DNA from: Desulfobacter sp.
GTDB taxonomy: Bacteria > Desulfobacterota > Desulfobacteria > Desulfobacterales > Desulfobacteraceae
DNA length: 64,000 bases
Assembly (NCBI GenBank): GCA_028768525.1
Contig: CP054837.1
Coordinates: forward strand, 1,718,001 to 1,782,000
Direction of reading: 5' to 3'
Shown: positions 39,821-46,838 of the stretch, piece by piece
How the letters are laid out: each line of letters opens with the position of its first letter
Numbering within the stretch: position 1 is the stretch's first letter
Position numbers and translations under genes: made by a program
Notes under the pieces: generated by a model
Database searches by the model: none
Seen by the model: the letters and a program-made list of their open reading frames with translations, nothing else
Told to the model about the DNA's origin: nothing

Positions 39821-39837
39821 GGCCGGCTGAGCCGGCC
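39821..39837 (-). repeat. GC-rich perfect palindrome after rplA
   Basis: GGCCGGC and its inverted copy GCCGGCC around a 3-nt loop, 8 nt after the rplA stop. No T-run follows, so it is more likely a processing or stabilising stem at the rplA 3' end than a terminator. Confidence 0.5.
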
Positions 39838-39845
39838 GTCAACAC

Positions 39846-40538
39846 TTATTTAATCAACAGAGGGTCGACTTTGATGCCGGGGCCCATTGTTGAAGAAATC
39901 GAAATAGATTTAAGGTAGGTACCTTTTGATGCTGCCGGTTTCAGGGCAACAATCTTATCCAGAAAAGCCTGTACGTTTTCCATGAGCTTTTCTGCACCGA
40001 AAGAGACCTTTCCTACGGGGACGTGAACAATACCGGCTTTTTCAACTCTGAAATCAATCTTGCCGGCTTTAAGTTCGTCGATGGCTTTCCCCAATTCAAA
40101 GGTGACGGTACCGGTTTTGGCATTGGGCATCAGCCCCCGGGGTCCCAGAACACGACCGAGCTTGCCAACTGTGCCCATCATGTCAGGGGTGGCAATAGCC
40201 TTGTCAAACCCGAACCAGCCGTCTTTAATTTTTTCGACGACTTCATCGGTGGCAATAAAATCCGCACCGGCATCAAGGGCTTCCTGTTCTTTTTCACCCT
40301 TGGCAAATACCAGGACCTTAACCTCTTTACCCAGTCCATTGGGAAGCACAACGGTACCCCGGACCATCTGGTCTGCATGCCGCGGGTCAACACCCAGTCT
40401 CACCGCCACATCAACAGTTTCATCAAACTTGGCGTAACTTGAAGATACAGCAAGCTCCAGGGCATCTTTAGGACCATACTGAACAGTCGTGTCGACTTTT
40501 TTCAGTGCTTCGATATGTTTTTTACTCCGCTTAGGCAT
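39846..40538 (-). CDS. rplA: 50S ribosomal protein L1
   Basis: 230-aa mobile-stalk protein moving E-site tRNA. KRSKKHIEALKKVD start, VDPRHADQMVRGTVVLPNG and LGPRGLMPNAKTGTVT signature. In E. coli L1 represses rplKA; the binding site was not evident here. Confidence 0.98.
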   Translation of the reverse strand: MPKRSKKHIEALKKVDTTVQYGPKDALELAVSSSYAKFDETVDVAVRLGVDPRHADQMVRGTVVLPNGLGKEVKVLVFAKGEKEQEALDAGADFIATDEVVEKIKDGWFGFDKAIATPDMMGTVGKLGRVLGPRGLMPNAKTGTVTFELGKAIDELKAGKIDFRVEKAGIVHVPVGKVSFGAEKLMENVQAFLDKIVALKPAASKGTYLKSISISSTMGPGIKVDPLLIK

Positions 40539-40562
40539 TTTTCTTCACTCTTATACTTAAAG

Positions 40563-40985
40563 TTAAACTACTTCTATCCCCATACTTCTTGCTGTGCCTT
40601 CGATAATTTTGACGGCGGCGTCAATATCCCCGGCATTCAAGTCTTCCTTTTTGGTCTCTGCAATGGCAACCACCTGATCCCGGGTTACCTTGCCGACCTT
40701 TTCACGGTTCGGTTCGCCTGAACCTTTGCTGATTTTGGCAGCAGCCAGCAGCAGCCTTGATGCGGGGGGCGTCTTAGTGATGAAGCTGAAAGACCGGTCC
40801 TGATATACGGTGATAACAACGGGGATGATTGAACCGGCATCGTTTGCTGTCCTGGCGTTAAAGGCCTTGCAGAAGTCCATGATGTTGACGCCGTGCTGCC
40901 CCAGCGCAGGCCCGATTGGAGGTGAAGGATTGGCCTTACCCGCTTCGACCTGAAGCTTGATTTGTGTCATTACTTTTTTTGCCAT
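40563..40985 (-). CDS. rplK: 50S ribosomal protein L11
   Basis: 140-aa protein of the GTPase centre and thiostrepton site. AGKANPSPPIGPALGQHGVN carries the conserved proline helix; the C-terminal domain ends in IIEGTARSMGIEVV. Confidence 0.98.
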   Translation of the reverse strand: MAKKVMTQIKLQVEAGKANPSPPIGPALGQHGVNIMDFCKAFNARTANDAGSIIPVVITVYQDRSFSFITKTPPASRLLLAAAKISKGSGEPNREKVGKVTRDQVVAIAETKKEDLNAGDIDAAVKIIEGTARSMGIEVV

Positions 40986-41020
40986 TTTAATACTCCTGAA
41001 ACTCGCTATTCATAACCAAA

Positions 41021-41551
41021 TCAAATTTTGGTTACCTGTATAAAATTCAACTCAACCGGGGTAGCCCGCCCGAAGATACTAACCAGCACTTTGACCTTTT
41101 CCTTATCCGGAGACACCTCTTCAACAGTACCGTTGAAATTGGAAAAAGGACCGTCGATAACCCGAACCTCGTCACCGGGTTCAAAAAAGTACCTGGGCTG
41201 GGGTTTATCCTTGCCCTGCTCCATTTTATCGATAATGTCCTGGGCTTCCCTGTCCGTAATCGGTGCGGGCTTATTTTTCCCACCCAGAAAACCAGTCACC
41301 TTTGCAGTAGAACTGACAATATGCCAGGTCTCATTATCAAGGTGCATCCGCACCAGAATGTATCCCGGGTAAAACTTTCTGGAGGATTCTTTTTTCTTTC
41401 CGTCCACCAGTTCGACAACGCTTTCGGTCGGTATCAAAATATCCCCGAATTTCTCAGGATGCTTTGACCCTTGAATCTTTTCCTCCAGCGCAACCTTCAC
41501 TTTCTGCTCATGGCCGGAATAGACATGAACCACATACCATTTTAAAGCCAT
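41021..41551 (-). CDS. nusG: Transcription termination/antitermination factor NusG
   Basis: 176-aa protein. The NGN domain (KWYVVHVYSGHEQKVK) binds RNA polymerase and the C-terminal KOW domain (FEPGDEVRVIDGPFSNFNG) binds Rho or S10. Normal length. In the canonical secE-nusG-rplK order, 15 bp after secE. Confidence 0.98.
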   Translation of the reverse strand: MALKWYVVHVYSGHEQKVKVALEEKIQGSKHPEKFGDILIPTESVVELVDGKKKESSRKFYPGYILVRMHLDNETWHIVSSTAKVTGFLGGKNKPAPITDREAQDIIDKMEQGKDKPQPRYFFEPGDEVRVIDGPFSNFNGTVEEVSPDKEKVKVLVSIFGRATPVELNFIQVTKI

Positions 41552-41566
41552 GCTCTTCCCCTTAGT

Positions 41567-41926
41567 CTATGTAAGGACGACTTGTACAAGCCTGGAGAGG
41601 CTGAAATCAAAAAGCCCGAGGAAAGCGGCAACTACAAAAACAAACAGAATAACAACGATGGTTGTCCCTGTCGTTTGTTTGCGTGTCGGCCAGGTCACTT
41701 TTTTCAGCTCGACTTTGACCTCCCGGAGGAACTCTGCAGCCTTTGTAAAAAGGTTCCCGCTACCGGCTTCAACAACCGCCTTTTCGGCTTTGGCTTTCGA
41801 TGCAATACCGGTGGCAGCCGGTTTTGCACTTGGTGCAACGGCTACTCGTCCCGCAGCGTCCTGCTCAGCCCCGACCTTCCTTTTCTTTTTATCAACGGAA
41901 GGCTTTTTTTTCTGCATTTTTGACAT
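41567..41926 (-). CDS. secE: Preprotein translocase subunit SecE
   Basis: 119-aa clamp subunit of SecYEG. The conserved part is at the C-terminus: amphipathic helix (AAEFLREVKVELKKVTWPTR) and one membrane helix. The first 60 residues are a Lys/Ala-rich extension without similarity known to me, longer than the minimal single-helix SecE. Confidence 0.95.
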   Translation of the reverse strand: MSKMQKKKPSVDKKKRKVGAEQDAAGRVAVAPSAKPAATGIASKAKAEKAVVEAGSGNLFTKAAEFLREVKVELKKVTWPTRKQTTGTTIVVILFVFVVAAFLGLFDFSLSRLVQVVLT

Positions 41927-41985
41927 ATTCCACCCGATCGATCGGCTCTGATAACCCTACTAAGAATCCCCAGAGCGTCTAAGAC

Positions 41986-42062
41986 TGGCAGGTCAGGAGG
42001 GAGTCGAACCCCCAACATCCGGTTTTGGAGACCGGCGCTCTACCAATTGGAGCTACTGACCT
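41986..42062 (-). tRNA. tRNA-Trp (CCA anticodon)
   Basis: Cloverleaf with acceptor AGGTCAG/CTGACCT, D arm GCTCCAATTGGTAGAGC, anticodon loop CTCCAAA and T arm with GTTCGACTC; the 3' CCA is encoded. Located between rpmG and secE, the classical trpT position. Confidence 0.96.
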
Positions 42063-42072
42063 GCATGGTAAA

Positions 42073-42231
42073 CTATTTTATCTTCGTTTCCTTATGAACG
42101 AGATGCTTGTTGCAAAACTTGCAGTACTTTTTGAACTCGATCTTGTCCGGAGTCTTACGCTTGTTCTTGGTCGTTGTATAATTTTTTCTCTTGCACTCTG
42201 TACAGGCAAGAGCGATAAGTACTCTATCCAC
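42073..42231 (-). CDS. rpmG: 50S ribosomal protein L33, zinc-binding type
   Basis: 52-aa protein MDRVLIALACTECKRKNY... with two CxxC pairs (C10/C13, C37/C40) and KTPDKIEFKKYC. GTG start with AGGGG upstream; a family-like beginning (two or three residues before LACTEC) could also start slightly later. Lies 10 bp before tRNA-Trp. Confidence 0.92.
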   Translation of the reverse strand: MDRVLIALACTECKRKNYTTTKNKRKTPDKIEFKKYCKFCNKHLVHKETKIK

Positions 42232-42248
42232 TATAAACCCCTATGACG

Positions 42249-42429
42249 TTATTCTATAATTTTGCCGGCAACACCGACACCAAAGCACAGCTTTTTTATA
42301 TACCACACTTGTTGAAAAGAAGAAATCTTGGAAGGAAAGCTTTTACAGCAAAAGATGGGAACCCCGAAAACGAGGCAATGGTCCGACATTTATATTAAAG
42401 GTATATCCGCCGGACTCATCCTTAACCAC
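42249..42429 (-). pseudogene. Decayed, internally deleted remnant of a second tuf gene
   Basis: The last 33 nt (42281-42249) match the last 33 nt of tuf at 27 positions, read in frame GVGVAGKIIE and end in the same TAA. The 5' end (42429 downward) starts GTGGTTAAGGAT after CAGGAGTAACAAG, resembling the ribosome site and ATGGCTAAGGAG of tuf. It keeps NxVG-type residues in register with the EF-Tu N-terminus (NINVG against HVNIG). Only about 180 bp remain of about 1190. Position between tRNA-Thr(GGT) and rpmG is where tufB stands in many Proteobacteria. The 3' match is strong, the 5' match moderate. A small 28-codon frame from the GTG is probably not functional. Confidence 0.65.
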
Positions 42430-42452
42430 CTTGTTACTCCTGCCAAAATTGT

Positions 42453-42529
42453 TGGAGCCCATGACCAGAATTGAACTGGTGAACCTCTTCCTTACCAAGG
42501 AAGCGCTCTACCGGCTGAGCTACATGGGC
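42453..42529 (-). tRNA. tRNA-Thr (GGT anticodon)
   Basis: Acceptor GCCCATG/CATGGGC, anticodon loop TTGGTAA in stem CTTCC/GGAAG, T loop with TTCAATT, encoded CCA. Corresponds to thrT of the tRNA-tufB cluster. Confidence 0.95.
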
Positions 42530-42571
42530 TTACACGGCAATCCAACTAGTGCGTCTTGCGGAACCTGCGTG

Positions 42572-42647
42572 TGGAGCGGGAGACGAGGTTCGAACTCGCG
42601 ACATTCAGCTTGGAAGGCTGAAGCTCTACCAACTGAGCTACTCCCGC
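42572..42647 (-). tRNA. tRNA-Gly (TCC anticodon)
   Basis: Acceptor GCGGGAG/CTCCCGC, anticodon loop CTTCCAA, T loop TTCGAAC, encoded CCA. Corresponds to glyT of the cluster. Confidence 0.95.
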
Positions 42648-42732
42648 TTAAGTGAAACTGCATATAGTCAATGTACCAAAATCGACTATGTAGTAACGAC
42701 CAACCTATCGCAGATCTCCTACACAATACTTT

Positions 42733-42817
42733 TGGTGGTGGGGGGAGGATTTGAACCTCCGAAGGCTGAGCCGTCAGATTTACAGTCTGATCCCTTTGAC
42801 CACTCGGGAACCCCACC
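42733..42817 (-). tRNA. tRNA-Tyr (GTA anticodon)
   Basis: 85-nt class II tRNA with the long variable arm typical of tRNA-Tyr. Acceptor GGTGGGG/CCCCACC, anticodon loop CTGTAAA, encoded CCA. Corresponds to tyrU. Confidence 0.95.
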
Positions 42818-42829
42818 TAAGCATATTTC

Positions 42830-42905
42830 TGGAGCCGATACCCCGAATCGAACGGAGGACATTCTCATTACAAGTGAGATGCTCTACCAACTGAGCTATA
42901 TCGGC
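42830..42905 (-). tRNA. tRNA-Thr (TGT anticodon)
   Basis: Acceptor GCCGATA/TATCGGC, anticodon loop CTTGTAA, T loop TTCGATT, encoded CCA. First gene of the operon, corresponding to thrU, 37 nt after the -10 start region. Confidence 0.95.
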
Positions 42906-42949
42906 TCGTCTTGCCGCGACCCTACGGATCACGCCAAAAAGACCGGGAG

Positions 42950-42978
42950 ATAATAGCAGAGCGCCCCCCGTTTATCAA
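42950..42978 (-). promoter_or_regulatory. Sigma-70 promoter of the tRNA-rpmG-secE-nusG operon
   Basis: Minus strand TTGATA (42978-42973), 17-nt spacer and TATTAT (42955-42950), followed by a GC-rich discriminator (CTCCCGG), a feature of stringently controlled promoters. Phased repeats lie upstream. Confidence 0.75.
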
Positions 42979-43000
42979 ATGCATTAAAAACCAACCACCG

Positions 43001-43039
43001 CCAAATACCCCCAAATACACCCAAATAAGACATCAAATA
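43001..43039. repeat. Phased CAAATA repeats upstream of the tRNA-operon promoter
   Basis: Four copies of CAAATA begin at 43002, 43012, 43022 and 43034, i.e. spaced 10, 10 and 12 bp (TATTTG when read in the direction of the tRNA operon). They cover roughly -55 to -95 from the expected start, where UP elements, bends or activator sites occur. Confidence 0.5.
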
Positions 43040-43287
43040 CCATTCAATATTCCGCTAATCTGATTTTTATTGAGTTATTCGCTATTTTGCTACATTACGA
43101 CCAAATTTCATTCTTTTACACCAACCACAACCCGCCTAATTCTGCCCGAAAAACCGGCATAAAAGCGACAGATAAAAAAGGCCGAAACTTATAAGGGCTG
43201 TTCCGGTTATTCCAGTTCCCTAAATTTCACCTCCTAATGTTTTTACCACCCCAAGGCCCAAAGAACAATGGTTTCACGTGTTTTTCA
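43040..43287. other. Intergenic DNA between the tRNA operon and the lytic transglycosylase gene
   Basis: A/T-rich stretch of the 448-bp divergent gap (42906-43353). Apart from the promoters and repeats listed separately I see no gene, no RNA structure and no further repeat. Confidence 0.6.
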
Positions 43288-43316
43288 TTGACATTTCAAA
43301 TATTTTCAATTAACTA
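43288..43316 (+). promoter_or_regulatory. Sigma-70 promoter of the transglycosylase gene
   Basis: Perfect TTGACA (43288-43293), 17-nt A/T-rich spacer and a weak TAACTA -10, 37 nt before the ATG. Confidence 0.5.
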
Positions 43317-43353
43317 ATTCCCAAAATACCAACCGCGCCAATCAAGGAGCAGA

Positions 43354-45174
43354 ATGAATATTAGCAGACTTACCCTGGCTTTCATCATCGTTATTTTTCT
43401 CACCGGTTGCCAGCAGACCCAGACAATGAAGACTAAGCCCGTAGACAATAAAACCTTTACTGCGGCCACACTTAATTCACGACACAAAGGTGCACAGACT
43501 CCGCACCAATGCACGGACCAAAACCAAGACCAGGTTAATCAAGCGGCGCCGATTACAACTGATTCATCTGATAATAAAAAACAGGGCAACACCATTGATA
43601 ATGAGATAGCCGAAAAGGACCCCGGCCAGAAACGAATCGATCAGGCACTGGAACTATGCACCTTTGCCCAGGAAATGTGGGAAGAGGGCAACCTGGAAGA
43701 AGCCATCTCCAATCTTGATTCAGCCTACTACCTCATTCTGGAAATAGACCATCACGCCTCCCCTGAACTCAGCCAGCAGAAGGAAGACATACGCTATCTT
43801 ATTTCAAAACGGATTCTTGAAATCTATGCCTCCAGACAGATCGTGGTTACCGGAAAGCACGAAGCCATTCCCATTCCCATGAATAACCATGTAAAGAGTG
43901 AAATCAAACGCCTTACCGGACCTGAAAAAAGATTTTTCATTCAGGCCATGGAGCGTGCGGCCATGTACAGGCCATTCATTGTTCAAGAACTCAAAAAGGC
44001 TGGCCTGCCAGAAGAGATTTCTTGGCTTCCCTTGATTGAAAGCGGATTCAAAATAAGGGCCCTGTCTCCCGCCAGGGCACTTGGGCTCTGGCAATTTATC
44101 CCATCCACCGGTCATAAATTCGGCCTTAGCCGAAATTATTATATTGATGAAAGAATGGACCCTGAAAAGTCCACGCGGGCCGCAATTGCCTATCTCAAGG
44201 AACTCCATAATCTTTTCGGCGACTGGGCAACTGTTTTAGCGGCCTATAACTGCGGCGAATTCAGAGTTCTGAGAACCATCCGCCGACAAAAAATCAACTA
44301 CCTTGACAACTTTTGGGACCTTTACCAGAATCTCCCCAGGGAAACCGCAAGATACGTCCCAAGATTTCTTGCCACCATTCACATTGTCAACAACCTTGAA
44401 AAATACAATATCACCCTCAAGGCCCCCAAGTCTCCCATCGCCTACAAAACCTTTAATATAAAAAAGCAAGTCCGCCTCAGGGATATTGCCAAAGAGATCG
44501 GGGTCAGTGCGACCACGCTCAAGACCTTAAATCCGGAATTGCGGCATGCGCTGCTCCCCCCGGAAACCTATCCAATAAAAATACCTGTGGCCCAGACAGA
44601 GGTTTTCCTGGCAAAACTGGATCAGATAAAAACGACCTACACCCCGCCCCCCATGTATGTTTACCACCGGGTCAGGCGAGGCGACACACTTTCAGCCATT
44701 GCAAGAAAATACAAAACCTCTGTCAGGCGCATCGCGAACTGCAACAAAATAAAGAAAAACCGCATTATTGCAGGTAAAGTCCTAAAAATACCAACCAGAA
44801 ACTACCCCACCGGCCATACAGCTTCAGGAAAAATTACCCAGGCTATCCCACCCGGGAAATCCGTTAAATACAAAGTCCGGCGGGGTGACAACCTTTGGAT
44901 AATTGCCAAAAAATTCTCAGTAACCACCAAGCAGATTATGGCTCAAAACGGCTTGAGAAACACAACCCTTCACATCGGACAAACCCTGACCATATCCTCG
45001 TCTAAGCTTAAAAGCTCAACCATTAAAGGAACCGGCACTTACCAGGTCAAATCAGGGGACAGCCCCTTCATTATAGCGCAAAAGCATAATATGACATTAA
45101 GAAGACTTCTGGCCCTGAACCATCTGAATAAAACCAGTAAAATCTATCCCGGACAGCAATTGATCGTTGAATAG
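43354..45174 (+). CDS. mltD: MltD-like membrane-bound lytic transglycosylase with LysM repeats
   Basis: 606-aa lipoprotein that cleaves peptidoglycan strands. Lipobox LTGC at residues 16-19 ends a signal peptide. A Thr/Gln-rich spacer and a helical region (about 85-170) precede the SLT domain, with catalytic Glu about 229 in LPLIESGF, then SPARALGLWQFIPSTG and AAYNCGE. One degenerate (about 370-415) and three clear LysM modules (about 435-480, 508-553, 562-606; VRRGDTL, VRRGDNL, VKSGDSP) bind glycan. AAGGAG sets the start. Outer-membrane anchoring is inferred because no Asp follows the lipid Cys. Confidence 0.93.
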   Translation: MNISRLTLAFIIVIFLTGCQQTQTMKTKPVDNKTFTAATLNSRHKGAQTPHQCTDQNQDQVNQAAPITTDSSDNKKQGNTIDNEIAEKDPGQKRIDQALELCTFAQEMWEEGNLEEAISNLDSAYYLILEIDHHASPELSQQKEDIRYLISKRILEIYASRQIVVTGKHEAIPIPMNNHVKSEIKRLTGPEKRFFIQAMERAAMYRPFIVQELKKAGLPEEISWLPLIESGFKIRALSPARALGLWQFIPSTGHKFGLSRNYYIDERMDPEKSTRAAIAYLKELHNLFGDWATVLAAYNCGEFRVLRTIRRQKINYLDNFWDLYQNLPRETARYVPRFLATIHIVNNLEKYNITLKAPKSPIAYKTFNIKKQVRLRDIAKEIGVSATTLKTLNPELRHALLPPETYPIKIPVAQTEVFLAKLDQIKTTYTPPPMYVYHRVRRGDTLSAIARKYKTSVRRIANCNKIKKNRIIAGKVLKIPTRNYPTGHTASGKITQAIPPGKSVKYKVRRGDNLWIIAKKFSVTTKQIMAQNGLRNTTLHIGQTLTISSSKLKSSTIKGTGTYQVKSGDSPFIIAQKHNMTLRRLLALNHLNKTSKIYPGQQLIVE

Positions 45175-45178
45175 ACGG

Positions 45179-45196
45179 ATGGCGCTCCATTTTTTT
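45179..45196 (+). terminator. Short hairpin with T-run after the transglycosylase
   Basis: ATGG-CGCT-CCAT followed by six to seven T, 4 bp after the stop codon. The stem has only four to five pairs, so termination may be weak. Confidence 0.3.
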
Positions 45197-45299
45197 GCAC
45201 CCTGCCGGTTTTCCACTTGCCATAACCCCTCCGGTCGTGTATAAAGATTGACCGGATTATCGGACGTCTTCAATTGTCTGTCCGGTGTCCGGAAAGTGT

Positions 45300-45374
45300 G
45301 CCCCCGTAGCTCAGTGGATAGAGCATAGGATTCCTAATCCTTGAGCGCAGGTTCGATTCCTGCCGGGGGTACCA
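45300..45374 (+). tRNA. tRNA-Arg (CCT anticodon)
   Basis: Acceptor GCCCCCG/CGGGGGT, D arm GCTCAGTGGATAGAGC, anticodon loop TTCCTAA, T arm GCAGG-TTCGATT-CCTGC, encoded CCA. The first acceptor pair is G-U and the outermost anticodon-stem pair is T-T, small departures from the usual form. Reads AGG. Confidence 0.93.
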
Positions 45375-45491
45375 TATCATTATTTTGATATTATCATATA
45401 TCCCGCCCTTGAAATTTCCACCCCTAATCCTTAATATTCCTGCCGAACGAATCATCGCAATTGAAAATTAAGGCCTGATTAAGGGGATACC

Positions 45492-46721
45492 ATGGCAGAT
45501 ACCGTATACAAGCCCGAGCTGCTGGCTCCGGCCGGAAATTTTGAAAAACTTGAAATAGCAATCCATTACGGTGCAGATGCCGTATACCTGGCCGGAAAAG
45601 ATTTCAGTCTGAGGAATTTTTCCGGTAACTTTACCGGGGAAGAGCTTGTGGAGGCCGTCAAATATGCCCATTCCAAACAGGTAAAGGTATACTTGGCCTG
45701 CAATATTTATTCCCGAAACCATGAACAGGATCGCATCAGATCCTTCCTGGAAAACGCCGGCAACATAGGGCCCGATGCCCTCATTATCTCAGATCCTGGC
45801 ATTCTCATGGCCGCAAGGGAAATCATTCCGCATATTGACATCCATCTGAGCACCCAGTCCAATACCACCAATTACAATACAGCCCTCTTCTGGCAGAACC
45901 TGGGTGTGAAACGGGTTAACCTGGCCAGGGAGCTTTCCCTCCAAGAAATTAAAGGCATTATTCAGCACACCGATATCGAAACCGAAACCTTTATCCACGG
46001 TGCCATGTGTGTCTCCTATTCCGGCCGGTGCCTTCTGAGTACAGTGATGAGCAAGCGGGACAGCAACCGGGGATTGTGCAGTCACCCCTGCAGATGGAAG
46101 TACTCTGTGGTGGAAGAGATACGGCCCAACGAATTCCACCCCCTCATGGAAGATGACCGAGGATCATATATCTTTAACTCAAAGGATATGTGCATGATTG
46201 AGCACATCCCCCAGCTTGTTGACGCGGGCATCACCTCACTCAAAATTGAAGGACGAATGAAAGGGGTCAACTACCTGGCCTCGGTTGTTAAAACATATCG
46301 CAACGCCATTGACTCTTACACAGCCGACCCCGGCCGCTACCAGATCCGCCCGGAATGGCGGTCAGAGCTTTACCAGGTATACCACCGGGCCTACTGCACC
46401 GGATTTTACTTCGGCCACCCGGATGACGAACCTGGAAAGACCCTTAACCGCACCAATGTCCATGAAGGAAAAATCCACAGTTTCATCGGAAAAGTTCTTT
46501 CTTGCCGCGACGAAAATAAATGCCTTGTTGAAATCAGAAATAAGCTCAGCGCAGGTGACACCATAGAAGTCCTTGGTCCTGACGGTCCAGCTGTGATATC
46601 GCAGATTTCATCATTAACCGATGAAAGCGGAAACCCCATTGAAAATGCCCAGCCGAACACCCGGGCGATTTTACACATAAATCAAGCGGTTCGACCCAGG
46701 GATATCGTCCGAAAAATATAG
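45492..46721 (+). CDS. trhP: Peptidase U32-family protein, TrhP-like tRNA hydroxylation protein
   Basis: 409-aa protein. N-terminal TIM-barrel part (PELLAPAGNFEKLEIAIHYGADAVYLAG) and the U32 signature ETFIHGAMCVSYSGRC, then CSHPCRW, which give four conserved cysteines for a predicted 4Fe-4S cluster; a C-terminal beta domain follows (about 330-409). E. coli YegQ (TrhP) of this family is needed for 5-hydroxyuridine in tRNA wobble positions. Older protease labels are doubtful. AAGGGG precedes the ATG. It lies beside tRNA-Arg, probably by chance. Confidence 0.85.
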   Translation: MADTVYKPELLAPAGNFEKLEIAIHYGADAVYLAGKDFSLRNFSGNFTGEELVEAVKYAHSKQVKVYLACNIYSRNHEQDRIRSFLENAGNIGPDALIISDPGILMAAREIIPHIDIHLSTQSNTTNYNTALFWQNLGVKRVNLARELSLQEIKGIIQHTDIETETFIHGAMCVSYSGRCLLSTVMSKRDSNRGLCSHPCRWKYSVVEEIRPNEFHPLMEDDRGSYIFNSKDMCMIEHIPQLVDAGITSLKIEGRMKGVNYLASVVKTYRNAIDSYTADPGRYQIRPEWRSELYQVYHRAYCTGFYFGHPDDEPGKTLNRTNVHEGKIHSFIGKVLSCRDENKCLVEIRNKLSAGDTIEVLGPDGPAVISQISSLTDESGNPIENAQPNTRAILHINQAVRPRDIVRKI

Positions 46722-46753
46722 GCCAGACACTGTTTTTGCCTGCATCTTTAGGT

Positions 46754-46782
46754 TTGACTTTCTATTCCCTTTTCTGTAGATT
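46754..46782 (+). promoter_or_regulatory. Sigma-70 promoter of the chemosensory operon
   Basis: TTGACT (46754-46759), 17-nt spacer, TAGATT (46777-46782), 56 nt before cheA. This resembles a housekeeping promoter; no sigma-28 or sigma-54 boxes were seen. Confidence 0.6.
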
Positions 46783-46838
46783 ATTTGATTATCGGAATAG
46801 TTTTGCCATCTCTATGACAACCTTTCAGGAGAGTTAAT

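Noticed and set aside
41927..41985. GCTCTG/CAGAGC stem between tRNA-Trp and secE as a terminator
   Set aside because: Six pairs with a 20-nt loop and no T-run; secE would then lack a promoter.
43001..43039. CAAATA repeats as a CRISPR or integron element
   Set aside because: Units are only 6-10 bp with no spacers, cas genes or integrase; better seen as promoter-associated phasing.
45240..45299. TTGACC box as tRNA-Arg promoter
   Set aside because: No acceptable -10 box at the right distance (only AATTGT), so it was not listed as a feature.
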